Shown here in pieces: positions 24,301 through 33,460 of a stretch of 64,000 bases of DNA. The translations under genes were made by a program, and so were the position numbers. Each line of letters starts with the position of its first letter. Within the stretch, counting starts at the first letter, position 1. The stretch is from positions 29,541,459-29,605,458 of the forward strand of contig CM066919.1 in NCBI GenBank assembly GCA_033964015.1, read 5' to 3'. This stretch comes from Scolanthus callimorphus (lineage: Eukaryota > Cnidaria > Anthozoa > Actiniaria > Edwardsiidae). Below the pieces are notes generated by a model. It searched no databases. It saw only the letters and a list, made by a program, of their open reading frames with translations, and was not told the DNA's origin.

Positions 24301-27300
24301 ACCTTGCGCTTGTAGGAAACCAAAAGTTTTGGTTTGCCCTAAACAAAAAAAATAGAACTGTCATGCATGCATTGCCTTTAATTTTGCAGACATTAATTTG
24401 GTTTTATTACCTGCTTGCAGGCAGTTGCTGTGTATTTTTATCGTGGAAAACGTGGGTCCCTTCGCTGATTAAGCTTACTTCCATACTTATTTCATCTTTG
24501 TTTGTGGACCACTGACAATTTCCATTTGAGTAAACTTTATCTGAACTCCATATTAGCTAATGATTTCTGATCTAGTTCCAATACATTTGCAATAGGCAAA
24601 ACATTACCTTAATAGGGGAACCAGCACAAAACATTTGTTGATGTAAGAGGTAATAAATCTTTTATAGACACCCACTTAATTCATATAATAGGGGACTAAG
24701 CCAATTGAGGTGGCCACTCAGCCATGCTGGCACTTAAATGAAGTTTAAAATGTGTTTGTAATCTATGCTCAAATGCAAGTGCAATAATATACCAAGTGTT
24801 TGCCATAATTGGCAAATGTCCCCTTCATCTTTTTGGTGCAAAGTCTTAAAAGTACACTTACGCCAAACGTTTTGGTTGCAAACATGTACTTCCCCTTAAC
24901 ATCAAACTCGTCAATGCCATCCAACAAGAGGGTGGTTGCCATGGTTGTGAAGATATACTTTTCAGCAAGGGTCTTCTGGCCTTCAACAGAAATGCAGTAA
25001 AGGTCACACACATGTTAAAAAGATATACAGCAACTGGTTGGATAACTTGAAATTATTTGCTAGAATTTCCAGAGGGGTGAGGTTCATATCTTAAGCCCTT
25101 CCTTGTGAGGGGTATGGATGATTTCTGAAACAACACAATAACAATAAAACCATTGATTGTAATTGATGGGGATGATACACCTATGGATTTTCAAAAAATA
25201 CTGACCACCCGGCATGTATCTTTCTATAAACATAACTGAATCTGGATCCACTGTATCCTCTCCCCTACAAACAAAAGTAAGCATAAAACGATTTCAGCAA
25301 CAAACCTTGCAAAATAGGGCTTATCCCATAATACTAATAATTCCAAACATTATTGTATTTACAAGGGGGGGGGGGGGGTACTTTTTATCAAGGGGGTCCA
25401 AGCCAGGACTTGCTAATTGTGTTTCGGTAATTAACAACATAGCTGGCAACTCTCCTACATTAGGCATGCAGTTTTGCCTCATTCTCACCCCTATCATATA
25501 TGGATGTTGGCATGGTATTAGAGAGCTCTGGGGTCTAAATCATCAAGACAAAGTCCTTATATAGAGTGGTTTTCACAAGACTGTTGTGAGTAATTACAAA
25601 TTATTCAGTAATTGAAATTGCTTTCAGTTGTGACTGGTTGAGGGCATGATATTTGATCCTTCAACCAATCAGTTCGTGTAGAGAAACAATTACATGATTA
25701 CTTGTGATTACTTCACTAGCGAAAAGGAGAGATATTTGTAGGATCATCTCACTCTCTGATTGGTTTGTGTTGTTGAATTACTATCGCATTTGATTGGATA
25801 ATGAATTACTCATGAATTGCATTCATAACAGTCCAGAAGCAGCGGAGGGGAGGGGCCCTACTTTTCCAGAAATAATCATACATTTCTTGTCTTTAGCCCT
25901 TCCACTTTTGTGATACATTCTTCCTTATAAGCCCCACCACTTGACTGCATGCTCCGTGGCCCTTGCAGTCATGTGAAAACGACTCTAATGCAAACCATTA
26001 GTAGCAGGCGTATATACTGAAAATACTCCTAGACTTACCACCAAAATGCTTTGACAATGCTTTTATGGAGTTGGAATGACTGTCCTTGATTTGTTGATAT
26101 AAACAACTGGAAAAGATGAAACATGAACTATTTAACCAGGATTCCAAATTAAGAAATAATCATAGTATAGTTTTACACCTTGTACCAACATTATAGACAT
26201 AAGTCATCTAGATATATAAAATCCATTGGAAAAACACTGCAAAAACTGAAAACACAGTCACAAAATCAATTTTTTTAGGAGCATATCAGGCACAATTACT
26301 TAAAACCTAGCAGGCATCAAATAACAATAGCAACTTCTTAAAAGGTAGGGAAAACATTCACAGCTTTCTTTGAAGATGTAAATGGTTATTGGGACCTAAA
26401 AAGTGGTAGCCAGACATTTATGTTGCATGTATGCAAATCAAGGGAGAAGCCTGAAAAAAGAGAAATCCCACCATGCCCTTTACAGTAAACTGTCCTTTTT
26501 GTTCAATTGTAAACTCTCTAAGTAAACACTCTTTGAGAAATCTCACCCTTCTAGCCTTCCTGTCAAATCCTGCAATGTGGTTTGGATTTCTTGGGTGAAA
26601 TGAAATGAAGGCTGGAGAAAATGTTAAGCGTATTGCAGTGAAAGTCTGTAGATTCTTGGAGATGAAGATGTGCTTGTTTTTGGCATCTGCAAGTATACAC
26701 TATTAAAGAGAATAAAGACAGATTACTTTCTCTGGTAAAAAAATAATATTTGCCAACAAACTGTAGAAGTGTTCAGAAATGGTCATGCGAGGAGCAAAGA
26801 GGATTGATTGAAATGGAAAAAATAGGTTGATCATTCATGTCTCTGTGGATCATTTCCTCTGTAAACAGTTTCGTATTTCAGTAGCAAAATTGTGTGTTAT
26901 TATATCAACAGGATAGTATCAGTGTTTTTCAATGGTTAAATGATAGAACAAAAATTAAAATTCAAAAGATTTTTTTACTTCTGAATGTTCAAAAGATTTT
27001 TTTCTGAACGTTTAAAACATGTGTTACTTCTAAATGTGACATTCCACCTAGAATGTGATGACTCAATGTCTGACACATGCCCAAGGTTGTGTACATTATT
27101 TTTCAAAAGGTTGAAGGTCAATGCTTTATACCTGTTTATAATATGTGTGCCAATATTGTTAGACTATCAAAACAATGTGACAAAGACTGAGGTAGAGTTT
27201 TCTCTGAGTCAATATAATAAGGATGCCTGTAGAACAGAATTGGCTATTTGAAGCAAAAAATAGTAGATTGCAGGATTCGTGATAGTATAGGGTATTTCTA

Positions 27301-29317
27301 CTAACAAATACCGTCGGTTGCAGCTACCCGTCTACACACACGTCAAAAACATGTTCTGTCGGCACGCGAAACTTCAAAGTTTTGACAGCGAAACTTGGAT
27401 GTTTTGACGACCAAACTTGAACGTTTTTGTTACAATATTCAAATCTGCACTTTCGTTTCAATAACAAACATTGAAAAAAGCTAATATTCTGGAAACTCCA
27501 CAGTTTTTCTGGTCAAAAAGAAATAAATCAACTGAACTTTTTACCTTTTTCCACTCACGAGCGTCACCAAAGCTTCACGCTTGGGCGGGCAAACTTTGAA
27601 GTTCAACTGTCAAAACTTCGAAGTTTCGCGTGCCGACAGAACATGTTTTTGTCGAGCGTGTAGACGGGTAGATGCAATCGACGGTATTAGATACTTTCAC
27701 TTTGAAGGCTCCCCACAGATGACCCTCTTAGCTTTTAGTTGTAAAATAATACTATAATCTTTTGCAAGTGAAAGTTTAGGGTGAAAAAAACAGACACCGC
27801 TTATCATCAAGCGCTGTCTACTGAAAGTGAAAATGATTATGTAGAATTAAAATTATAAAATCATATGACCACAGCGTGAAATGTTCATTGTTCTCTGAAA
27901 AGTATTATCTTGTCTAGGGCATAACTTGTCATGGTCTTGCATAACAATTCCTTTGATAAGAACATTTTTAGCCAAAATGAGGTGAAGCTCAGATGAAATA
28001 AAATACAACAAAATACAGTACACGTGGCTGAATGTCTGTAGTTTTTATGCGCTGCAAATGGAAGCCGATTATTTGTCAACCTGTTTTCTGGAAGTTTTGA
28101 TATTTTTTATGACAGCGTGACGGAAATAAATTCAAAACGTTTCTTATTTTACCTCAAGAAATACCTTCTGCTTCTAGCAACTAATTTACCAGACAAGCTG
28201 GCTACTCGATCTAGATGCGTCTCTACTTGAGTTTCAGAATTCAATGAAACATGAAAGACGACCATGCATTAGAATAAAAGTAAGTTTAATGAAGCTTGCA
28301 CAGCAAGGGTCCTTCCGTTCTTGTAAATTCATTGTGACCATAGTTTTGTTATGAATGGGCAAAAAACATCTACGGGACTGAAAAATGTTTATTGACATAA
28401 ATGTCGATTTCAGGGTACTTTTAAACTTAATTTGAATTATCACTGAAGGGTTTCTGTGCAAAAAAAACACGCATTTCACTCTTCCTTCGATGAAAAACTT
28501 GTAAATGCGCGTAGTAATTTTGCACGTGGTTTTAGGTGCAATTGAAATCATCACGCAAATTACACACAGACCAAAATTCGTCGAACAGTTTGTAAGGATA
28601 AAGCTACAGAACACCAGTGTTAAATAATAGATAGTAATGCTTAAAGTCCATATCTTTTTGAAGTGCACTTTCAAACTGCATACTAAATTTTAGAATAAAG
28701 TAAGTATGAGGCTATCACTCACCAGTTTAGAGTTCGATGGGCTCACGTAAATTTGATTGATTACAGCTAACGATTTACTGTTCTTCAGTCGCAACCTTGA
28801 ATTAATCATGGTCCAGTTTTTGCCAAAGTTTGTTGATAAATAGACGCCGGAGTCTGTGGGATTGTTTTTATTTCTGGCGAGTATTAGGATATTGCCGTCC
28901 GATTCTTGATCTCCAGGCCAATGCATGTAGAACGTATCTCGTTTTTCGCCTGTAAGGTCAGACTAAAATGGAAAGTAAGAAAAGAAACCGTCAGCATGCT
29001 GTAGAAAGTTCAGGTAGTCAAAAACTTAAGCAAAACTTCTGGAAATAAAACACTTCTACCTCGATAATTTGCGGCGAAGAGGGTCGTGATGAAGCACGTC
29101 GAACTCGTCTGTGAATCTCATTTGCTGAATCAAAGTTTTCACTTGTTAGGCTTTCGTCTCTAAAACCCTCCACAATACGAACTCCTTCAGGCTCTAGACT
29201 TGGATCCCTAGGGGCGCTAGAGAAAAGTGTTTTCGGTGTACCAAATCTGTAGCTAGAAACAGTCGAAAACAGAGCTAAAGTAGCTAGCCAAGCTAGCATC
29301 ATTCTCGCTACAGCCAT
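5319..29317 (-). CDS. VPS10-domain receptor with PKD and FN3 domains (SorLA/SorCS-like), 3' end missing
   Basis: A large type I sorting-receptor gene of the sortilin family. It reads right to left from ATG at 29317. I modelled 29 coding exons, listed in four domain entries. Order: signal peptide (about 1-22), propeptide with furin motif RRVRR (70-74), VPS10 propeller with Asp-boxes (for example STNFGKNW, ITYNRGGTW), 10CC cysteine region, PKD-like domain with WDFGDG, a second PKD-like domain, then at least four FN3 domains. VPS10 wording is closest to SorLA (FIERYMPGG, GKYMFATK, RGVYIAT), but PKD domains are typical of SorCS, and the SorLA YWTD, EGF and LDL-A modules have no room here. Known family role: trafficking of cargo between Golgi, endosome and surface. 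Transmembrane segment and tail were not found. Exons 8 and 13 each carry a one-base frame break; one PKD exon, one FN3 middle exon and one short 10CC/PKD junction exon are unlocated. Confidence 0.85.
6390..8137. mobile_element. Long foldback element flanked by TTAA
   Basis: Ends are GGTGACTCATTCGAAATTC and its inverse, with TTAA at 6386-6389 and 8138-8141. Two arms of about 820 bp (6390-7209 and about 7319-8137) are highly similar and inverted around a spacer of about 110 bp. No ORF resembles a transposase. The TTAA target suggests piggyBac- or Kolobok-type mobilisation (inference). It sits in a VPS10 receptor intron, starting 19 bp from an exon edge. Confidence 0.85.
8590..8720. repeat. Near-perfect hairpin, 55-bp arms
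   Basis: The left arm begins GAGTTATTCCGCGTAAGAAC. The right arm is its exact inverse (GTTCTTACGCGGAATAACTC) apart from one base, and the loop between them is about 18 bases. In minus-strand RNA the single mismatch would be a G-U pair. It lies in a VPS10 receptor intron. It may be a tiny MITE or a small-RNA hairpin; sequence alone cannot decide. Confidence 0.8.
9839..10007. repeat. Inverted-repeat element with CATCCATGGGAAAAGCTGA arms
   Basis: Arms CCATCCATGGGAAAAGCTGA and TCAGCTTTTCCCATGGATGG flank an inner inverted pair (GTTCGGAACTATTC...AATCTGAACAC). A related, partly rearranged copy lies at about 11163-11276 (AAGTGTTCGGAATTCACATG, TTTTCCCATGAATGGGTTTC). Both are intronic in the VPS10 receptor gene. 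Confidence 0.65.
11899..12089. repeat. Two tandem copies of a ~100-bp unit
   Basis: A unit with GCCCGTGGTCGCGCTAACAA, GAGTGAGTGAGCGAATG and AACTTTCTAAGCTTCACATA occurs twice in tandem with a few substitutions. It is intronic, between the two exons of the first FN3 domain of the VPS10 receptor gene. Confidence 0.8.
12573..18321 (-). CDS. VPS10 receptor, exons 17-20 and 22: PKD-like domains
   Basis: Exons 18201-18321, 17381-17455, 17160-17239, 15377-15477 and 12573-12646. The first three give a full PKD domain: LTLTTNVRTSPLGVKV, YWPNVRIG-WDFGDGITTNG, QAHSFVRPGHYVVVLTVTN. WDFGDG and the HxF/GxYxVxLTVxN ending are the PKD hallmarks. 15377-15477 (VPGGVSLSYSPPDPSIDQEI) starts a second PKD-like domain and 12573-12646 (YNVTVRVSNIISVVS) ends it. 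The exon between them is not identified; phases require a length of 2 mod 3, and a candidate open stretch near 13600-13780 was not convincing. The exon 20 acceptor is immediately preceded on the sense strand by the 15485-16683 satellite. PKD domains are typical of SorCS receptors, where they support dimerisation or ligand binding (family knowledge). Confidence 0.8.
12722..12914. mobile_element. MITE with YY1-like GATGGCGGCC arms
   Basis: Arms begin CTCGCAGG and share GGAGAGTAGTTTTGGGTCGA, AACGCGAGTTTGC and GGCCGCCATCTTGGATTTGT in inverted orientation, around a G-rich centre. Each arm carries CCGCCATCTTGG, which matches the YY1 binding consensus. It lies in a VPS10 receptor intron. Confidence 0.75.
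13230..13700. repeat. Diverged inverted repeat pair
   Basis: Plus-strand 13230-13340 and minus-strand sequence at about 13590-13690 are similar: TACTACGGA, CTCACCG.ACTGTCGC, CCACCCCCACAAAC/CCACACCCACAAAC, TACATTC. This is an old inverted duplication or foldback element. The overlapping ORFs are not convincing genes. It lies in the interval where one PKD exon of the VPS10 gene is missing. Confidence 0.5.
14163..14725. mobile_element. Foldback element with AGTGGGGGTCYTGTGGTTTG arms
   Basis: Outer arms AGTGGGGGTCTTGTGGTTTG and CAAACCACAGGACCCCCACT match in inverse. Inside them a near-perfect inverted pair of about 70 bp (TGGATAATCCATAAGTATTG and CAATACTTATGGATTATCCA) lies at about 14274-14338 and 14592-14664. 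The centre has short direct repeats of GAACGAAGCAATGTG. Intronic, with no transposase ORF. Confidence 0.75.
15485..16685. repeat. 20-bp intronic satellite, ~60 copies
   Basis: About 1.2 kb of a 20-bp unit (GATAAACTGGTTAGATCTAA) with variants such as GAGCTAA, GGTCTAA and GATTAAC, and occasional 19-bp units. Higher-order duplication is visible: a run of variants near 15590-15720 recurs near 15820-15950. On the VPS10 gene's sense (minus) strand each unit reads TCTAACCAGTTTATCTTAGA, containing the branch-point-like TCTAAC. The array ends about 8 bp from the acceptor of exon 20 (15477). Confidence 0.95.
16967..17096. mobile_element. Truncated copy of the GACCTCC TA-type MITE
   Basis: Starts after TA at 16965-16966 with GACCTCCCCGGTTGGGCGTA and matches the full element at 60062-60253 (CCCATTTCAGATCAC, GGCATTCCCATGAGTATTCT), then breaks off at a GAGAATG. 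The right terminal arm is missing. A GATATA simple repeat follows to about 17145. Confidence 0.75.
17966..18112. repeat. ~21-bp minisatellite, about 7 copies
   Basis: Tandem units of AGCCATTCTGTAGCCAAAGA with minor variation. All three frames stay open because the unit is 21 bp, so the long ORFs here are artefacts. It lies in the intron between the first two PKD exons of the VPS10 receptor gene. Confidence 0.9.
18537..18571. repeat. Perfect short hairpin
   Basis: GAAATCCACAGTGAT and ATCACTGTGGATTTC surround a loop of about 6 bases. Surrounding sequence to about 18620 holds several weaker repeats of GGAATCCTGAAATC type. It lies in the short intron between 10CC exon 16 and PKD exon 17. Confidence 0.75.
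18694..20023 (-). CDS. VPS10 receptor, exons 14-16: 10CC cysteine-rich region
   Basis: Exons 19831-20023, 19117-19245 and 18694-18768, all phase-consistent. The joined protein runs from KRCTPSD through RCLLGR, SCRMGR, NCQCRRSDFECDFGF, LGCIPV and DNCPEGSSY to SGYRKIPGDTCVGG. This matches the 10CC segment that follows the propeller in sortilins and packs beneath it. Only nine cysteines are seen; the family has ten, and the last normally lies just where exon 16 stops (HRVP). Exon 16 ends with two spare bases while exon 17 needs one, so a short exon carrying the tenth cysteine is probably missing from this model. Near-palindromes lie in the adjoining introns at 19284-19370 and 18537-18571. Confidence 0.85.
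19284..19370. repeat. Loop-free ~86-bp palindrome
   Basis: The left half (AACGCAGGGGCGTATACGGG, GGTTGGGGTAACCTATCCTC) is the inverse of the right half (GAGGATAGGTGACCCCAACC, CCCGGATACGCCCCTGCGTT), centred on CAGCTG, with about three differences. The CAGGGGCGTA ends resemble hAT-type MITE termini. It is intronic, 39 bp before the acceptor of VPS10-gene exon 15 on the sense strand. Confidence 0.85.
20490..29317 (-). CDS. VPS10 receptor, exons 1-13: signal, propeptide and VPS10 propeller
   Basis: Exons: 29060-29317, 28723-28962, 26547-26699, 26039-26106, 25206-25264, 24862-24980, 24258-24338, 23482-23650, 22628-22826, 21933-22041, 21710-21783, 21483-21571, 20490-20676. Every junction has GT-AG sites and matching phase. 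Exon 5 uses a weak GTCAGT donor. Exon 1 holds a hydrophobic signal (MLAWLATLALFSTV) and the furin site. Asp-boxes occur in most blades: STNFGKNW, ISKNLQTF, ISTNQGQSF, ITYNRGGTW, ITNDGGVNW, YSTNGGNSW. Exon 8 changes frame near 23546-23556 (GGVN then VLSLERVLY) and exon 13 near 20553-20560 (FLVYG then SKTWQLFHVN). Both need one added base, and homology continues cleanly after each. The start codon is the only ATG giving a signal peptide in frame. Introns contain MITEs at 25564-25985 and 27311-27684. Confidence 0.88.
20785..20991. mobile_element. GAGCAG-type MITE with CGGTCACGGTCG array
   Basis: Ends CAGATTTCGTATGGCTGTGA and TCACAGTCATACAAAATCTG are inverted. The interior is a microsatellite of CGGTCGCGGTCACGGT. 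A sister copy with the same ends and a CGCGG-rich centre lies at 30856-31033. Confidence 0.75.
22985..23085. mobile_element. Fragment of the TTAA / CGCCATTTT MITE family
   Basis: In inverse orientation it carries CAGCCGCCATTTTGACAGCA and a CCATTTCCATCGGCTG segment, as in the full element at 60980-61204. Terminal repeats are incomplete. It lies in a VPS10 receptor intron. Confidence 0.65.
25564..25985. mobile_element. TA-flanked MITE (GAGTGGTTTTCACA ends)
   Basis: Begins GAGTGGTTTTCACAAGACTG after TA and ends CAGTCATGTGAAAACGACTC before TA. The interior holds CAACCAATCAG and other CCAAT-like motifs. The terminal sequence is shared with 62986-63229. Intronic in the VPS10 receptor gene, ending 54 bp from exon 4. 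Confidence 0.7.
27311..27684. mobile_element. TA-flanked MITE, copy 2
   Basis: A second copy of the element at 370-732, with the same CCGTCGGTTGCAGCTACCCG ends, TA on both sides and a colinear interior; it differs by scattered substitutions and a short GGGCGGGCAAA insertion-like segment. It lies in the VPS10 receptor intron between exons 2 and 3. Confidence 0.88.
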
Positions 29318-29339
29318 TTTTGGCCGCGAAAACGGTCAC

Positions 29340-32300
29340 GGATGAGCAAAAATTATTGATTGTTTACCTGAAAGCGAGGCTAGCAAATCAAAATTCACCA
29401 AAAACACACCTTGTCGAACGCGACGTTATAAAGACGTCGAAAGGTCGGATTATATTTCGGGCAATTAGCGAGCCAATATGGGGCTAAATTACTGAAACTT
29501 AGTATTTCCGGTACGTGTTATCTCAGAACTTTAATATATTAAAGTAATATTTATAAAATTGTGCGCAACATTCAAAGCGCTGCAAACTCAAACTCATACT
29601 TTTAGTGAGAAGGGTGCAATCAAAGCTAGAGCTCTCTTCGCACACATATTTAGCACTTGGCCTATTAAATGTATCGAGTCTGCTTATCTTTCTTATCGGA
29701 GGGATATATTTACATCTGTTTGGCGCTACCGAAACACATGAAAGACATAAAACCAATGCGCACATGATTTTAGAAGTTTTACCACAAAAATGGCATCAGC
29801 TGTCAATCAACCTTTATTCAAAAAATCAACCACAAATAATAACTGAAGAAAACAAAAAATACTTAAGACTGCGAAAAGGGCCTTGTGGCAAGGTTTCCTG
29901 TTTCTATCTGATCTGCTATTGTTGCGGTTCAAATTTGACCTGTTTTGATGCTTTGGATTGCATGCTCGCGGTTGTACACCGTTGCAGCGTTGTCAGTGAA
30001 AAAAGAGCGCATATCGGGAGTTCTACTTGGTTGAAATCACAAAACTCTTTCACTGTCGAAACGGAAAAGACTATCACGTAGCTAAAAGAGAAGCACGTAG
30101 CGCGATAAAATGATTAACAATATAATAATTTCGTTTAATGAACCATCTCATTAACTCATCATGAGACAAAGACAAGAAGAAGGCGTGGCTGATGTGACGA
30201 TTCTCTCTACCATACAGTGCAAGCAATTCACATTCTCGCTTTCGAAACAATGTCACAAGCGAAGGCGAAGATTATCTTTTTAAAAAAGACAGTCACATTG
30301 TGTTTGATAAACACTTGATGACCCACTTCCGCGTGGGTAGCAATTACTTGTCCTTATGCGTGAGTCTGAGCTCACTTCCGGTTATTGCAGTGTTCAGAGT
30401 GTTGGCTCTTGTCCGAAAACCGCAGTCGATTACTTCTGTTATAAATCAACTAAAGTTACTTAGAATTACATAAACTGCATTGGCGTCCGTTGAATTAAAT
30501 AAAAGATTCTTCCTTTTTCAAATTCGTGACCCTCTACCTAGTTGGTACTAACTTGCAAAACACTCATGGCTGCTGTATACTATTTTAATGGACGCATGAT
30601 TGTTCTTGTGTCGCCTGGCAGTGCTATAAACAGCGACGCCTGCTTGATCCAGGTCGCGGCCTGCTTGGGATAGAAATGCACTACCGGCCAAAATTATAAT
30701 CTTTACTAAGGCGGGAGTGTTTGTAACACGGCCTGTGTTTCCTCTCTCCCAGGGCGATTGTCGAATCAGTTTCAGGCACGGATTTTGCTTGGCCTTCCGC
30801 CCACTCGATCGTCCTCTACCCTTTTGAACTACTTCAAAAGGTAAGGGAATCAATAGAGCAGATTTCGTATGACTGTGAAAAGTGCCGCGACACGGTGCGG
30901 TACTGTCGCGGTGGCGGTACCGAACCTGGCCTGCTGTAGATACCGAATGAAATCACTTAGTCGCGGCGCGGTCACGGTCGCGGAGCGGTACAACTTTGTC
31001 GCGGAACTTTTCACAGTCATACGAAATCTGCTCTAGTCGTTTCAGGTGCGGATCTGGGGATCAGCACCAGAAATAAGGGATGTATACAGGGGCGTAGCTA
31101 AGTGGGGTCCTTAAGGGTGCATGTGACCCCCCTTTAGGGACGAAATAAGGGGAAATGGACGGAAATGATCAGGGTCATCATCATCATCATAATTGTGACC
31201 AACTGTGTGGCCCAAATATGCTAGTGTTGCCTAAGCAACAAGCCTGGTTATGACGTCATGATGTAATAAGTAAAAGCGAAATACTCTGTAGATATAGCTG
31301 GTCGCGTCTGGGTATGTAGAATAGCCTTTGGATGCGAATGTTGTTAGGGACGGGGGGGGGGGGGGGGGTCTGATTAGGTCATGAATAATATTGAGTATTT
31401 GAACTCTTATTGCCGCTCAATTCATATTATGTGATGACTCATAGACCAAATCGGCTAACGGTGTTTACATCTTGTTGTCACCCAATTCAGATCATGAGAT
31501 GATTCCTTTGGGTGGATGCATTTGTTAGTTCTGCAAATAGAGAGAAAGGACGAAACAGACCAAGACTCGTTCGCCAACGTTTCGCGGACTCTTTACTTTC
31601 TTCATCAGGGCGGTTAAAGAAATCAGTTCTGCACATACGCTCGTGCGCTCGGTCGAGGAAGAACCTAAGTCAGCTTATTATTAATTTATCGCCAAAATCC
31701 TGAGAGCTTTGAAGAAGCCTTAGTAGCCATCTAGATCTCAGATCTGACCGCCTGTGCATGTATATCCATTGGAGGTAGCACTATATATTAAAATGAAGTG
31801 AAGTGAACACCCATTAGCCGATTTGGTCTTTTGTTAATTATAATATATAACGCGAGCTCTGATTGGTCCAAATCTATGCTCTATTTTACAGATAAAGTGA
31901 TGGTTCTCCCCCGCTATATCATAAAAGCATTAGAGCACAACTTTCTTGACTTATCAGCGAAATAGAGCACTTGTGATGTTGGGAGAAACACTCGAAACGT
32001 TTCAAAATCACTCGCCTGCGGCTCGCGTTCTCGTGTCTCTTCCAACTTTTCGCGTGCTCTATTTCATAGAAAGTAGTGCTCTAATGCTTAAATAGTGTAT
32101 GGAAAGAATAAAAAATGAAAGTAGCGCTGCATGAGTGCCAAGTGGAGATGAATGTGTATTCATTACTAGGGATTTGAGATCGAGACAACATACCACCCTA
32201 TCGATACACTGTCAGCGCGGGCATAAAACGCCAAAAACACAAACACGTGGGTGAAACGACATTGAATTATTACAAGCCCATTACAGTGAATGGCCTTTGA

Positions 32301-33435
32301 TATAGAGCAGAGGCGTTCAGAATAATATCTCTTATGTAATGATGTTTAAGAGTTGTGCCCTTAAAGTTAAAAATTCTCTCGTTTATCATATATTATCCAT
32401 TAATACTAAATTTCTGTCAGAAAATGTATGCAAAGAAATAATTACTGCGCTGTACTCTATATTATATTTGACCGCTTGGTCTTCCAATCGTAGAGGAGGA
32501 CTCAATATACCTTTAAAAATACAGCGTTTTCCAAGACAGGTGCGAAGGGCGTGGTGGATATCTTTGACTTGAAAATTCAAGAGAAAACGTACAACATGTG
32601 GGCAAATATTCTTGTTGCTAAATATTTCAAGGAACACTTGCTAGCCTGGGCGAACTCCTCGCTTTTAGAGCTCGGCAAAGCGCTTTGTATTACCTTAAGT
32701 TCGAGCACAGCGGGAAAGGACGAAACCGCTTGAGGGGATCGACAAAACACGGCTGCAGGTAACTAAAATACGAATGAGCGCAATCATATAAATTATTCAC
32801 TATACCTGGTAGTGTAGTAACAAGGGGTTAGACTATCATGGAGAAGAGAGAATGCCAGATTGAATCTCACCCTCATGTTGCATTTTTGTGATCAGTGTGA
32901 TTCAAAGTAGCCTCGATATATCGACGAACGATTAACAATAATACTGATAAGCTGGTCAATATGCTATACCCTTGAACAAGTGTACGCTTCTTATCCTTTC
33001 CTTCCTTGGGCAGGACTTATAAATGGTGAAATTAATAAGATAGATAATAAAGTTTCTCTGACAGAAATTCACAGTTTACGATTTTTCATCAAATTCACAG
33101 AAAGCTTATCGCCTAAGAAGCTAGCGTCCCCAAGAGGTGCCACTGTTATTTCAAGAAGACTATTTTGTAGGGATCAGAAACGAAAGTAGAGAATACGGGA
33201 TTCCTGTGGCGAAAGCCCGATAGATATAGAGTGTACTTAGCTGATGTCAGACAAATTTCAAAATTCAAACTTGAACCCGAGGCTAAGGGGAATAAAACAA
33301 AAGAGATGAACTATTCATAATGCAGTGGGATTGCTTTTGTTTATTCCCCTAAGCCTCGAGCCGAAGACAGAATTTTAATATATCGAAAGTCAGTCTTTTA
33401 CGTTAGATGTTTCATCTTCCTATTTTCTCTATTAG
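29340..33435. other. Intergenic stretch between VPS10 gene and GPCR pair
   Basis: No supported coding gene. Contents seen: the presumed VPS10-gene promoter side (29318-29500), a GAGCAG-type MITE (30856-31033), a poly-G run (about 31349-31368), a repeat GACCAAATCGGCTAACGG (31445-31500, related to 17761-17825), an inverted repeat with AGCATTAGAGCAC arms (31926-32087), and a hairpin pair GAGGCTAAGGGGAATAAAAC / CTTTTGTTTATTCCCCTAAG (33277-33361). A possible GPCR 5'UTR exon ends at the donor GCAG|GTAACT (32758). Confidence 0.5.
30856..31033. mobile_element. GAGCAG-type MITE, TA-flanked
   Basis: Starts GAGCAGATTTCGTATGACTG and ends with its exact inverse, CAGTCATACGAAATCTGCTC, with TA on both sides. 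The interior is rich in CGCGGTGGCGG. It is the best-preserved copy of a family also seen at 20785-20991 and 48189-48331. Confidence 0.85.
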
Positions 33436-33460
33436 GTATAAACTTTAGAGACAAGCGCAA

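Noticed and set aside
25095..25130. Acceptor-led stretch EIIHTPHKEGLK as a VPS10 exon
   Set aside because: There is no GT donor after it, and exons 25206-25264 and 24862-24980 join directly in phase with the expected sortilin spacing.
28234..28674. 146-codon minus-strand ORF with hydrophobic stretches
   Set aside because: It lies in intron 2 of the VPS10 receptor gene, has AT-rich composition, no splice logic and no recognisable domain; the exons on either side join in phase without it.
29605..30081. 158-codon plus-strand open stretch upstream of the VPS10 gene
   Set aside because: It opens at GTG rather than ATG, has no conserved motif, and has low-complexity AT-rich codon use.
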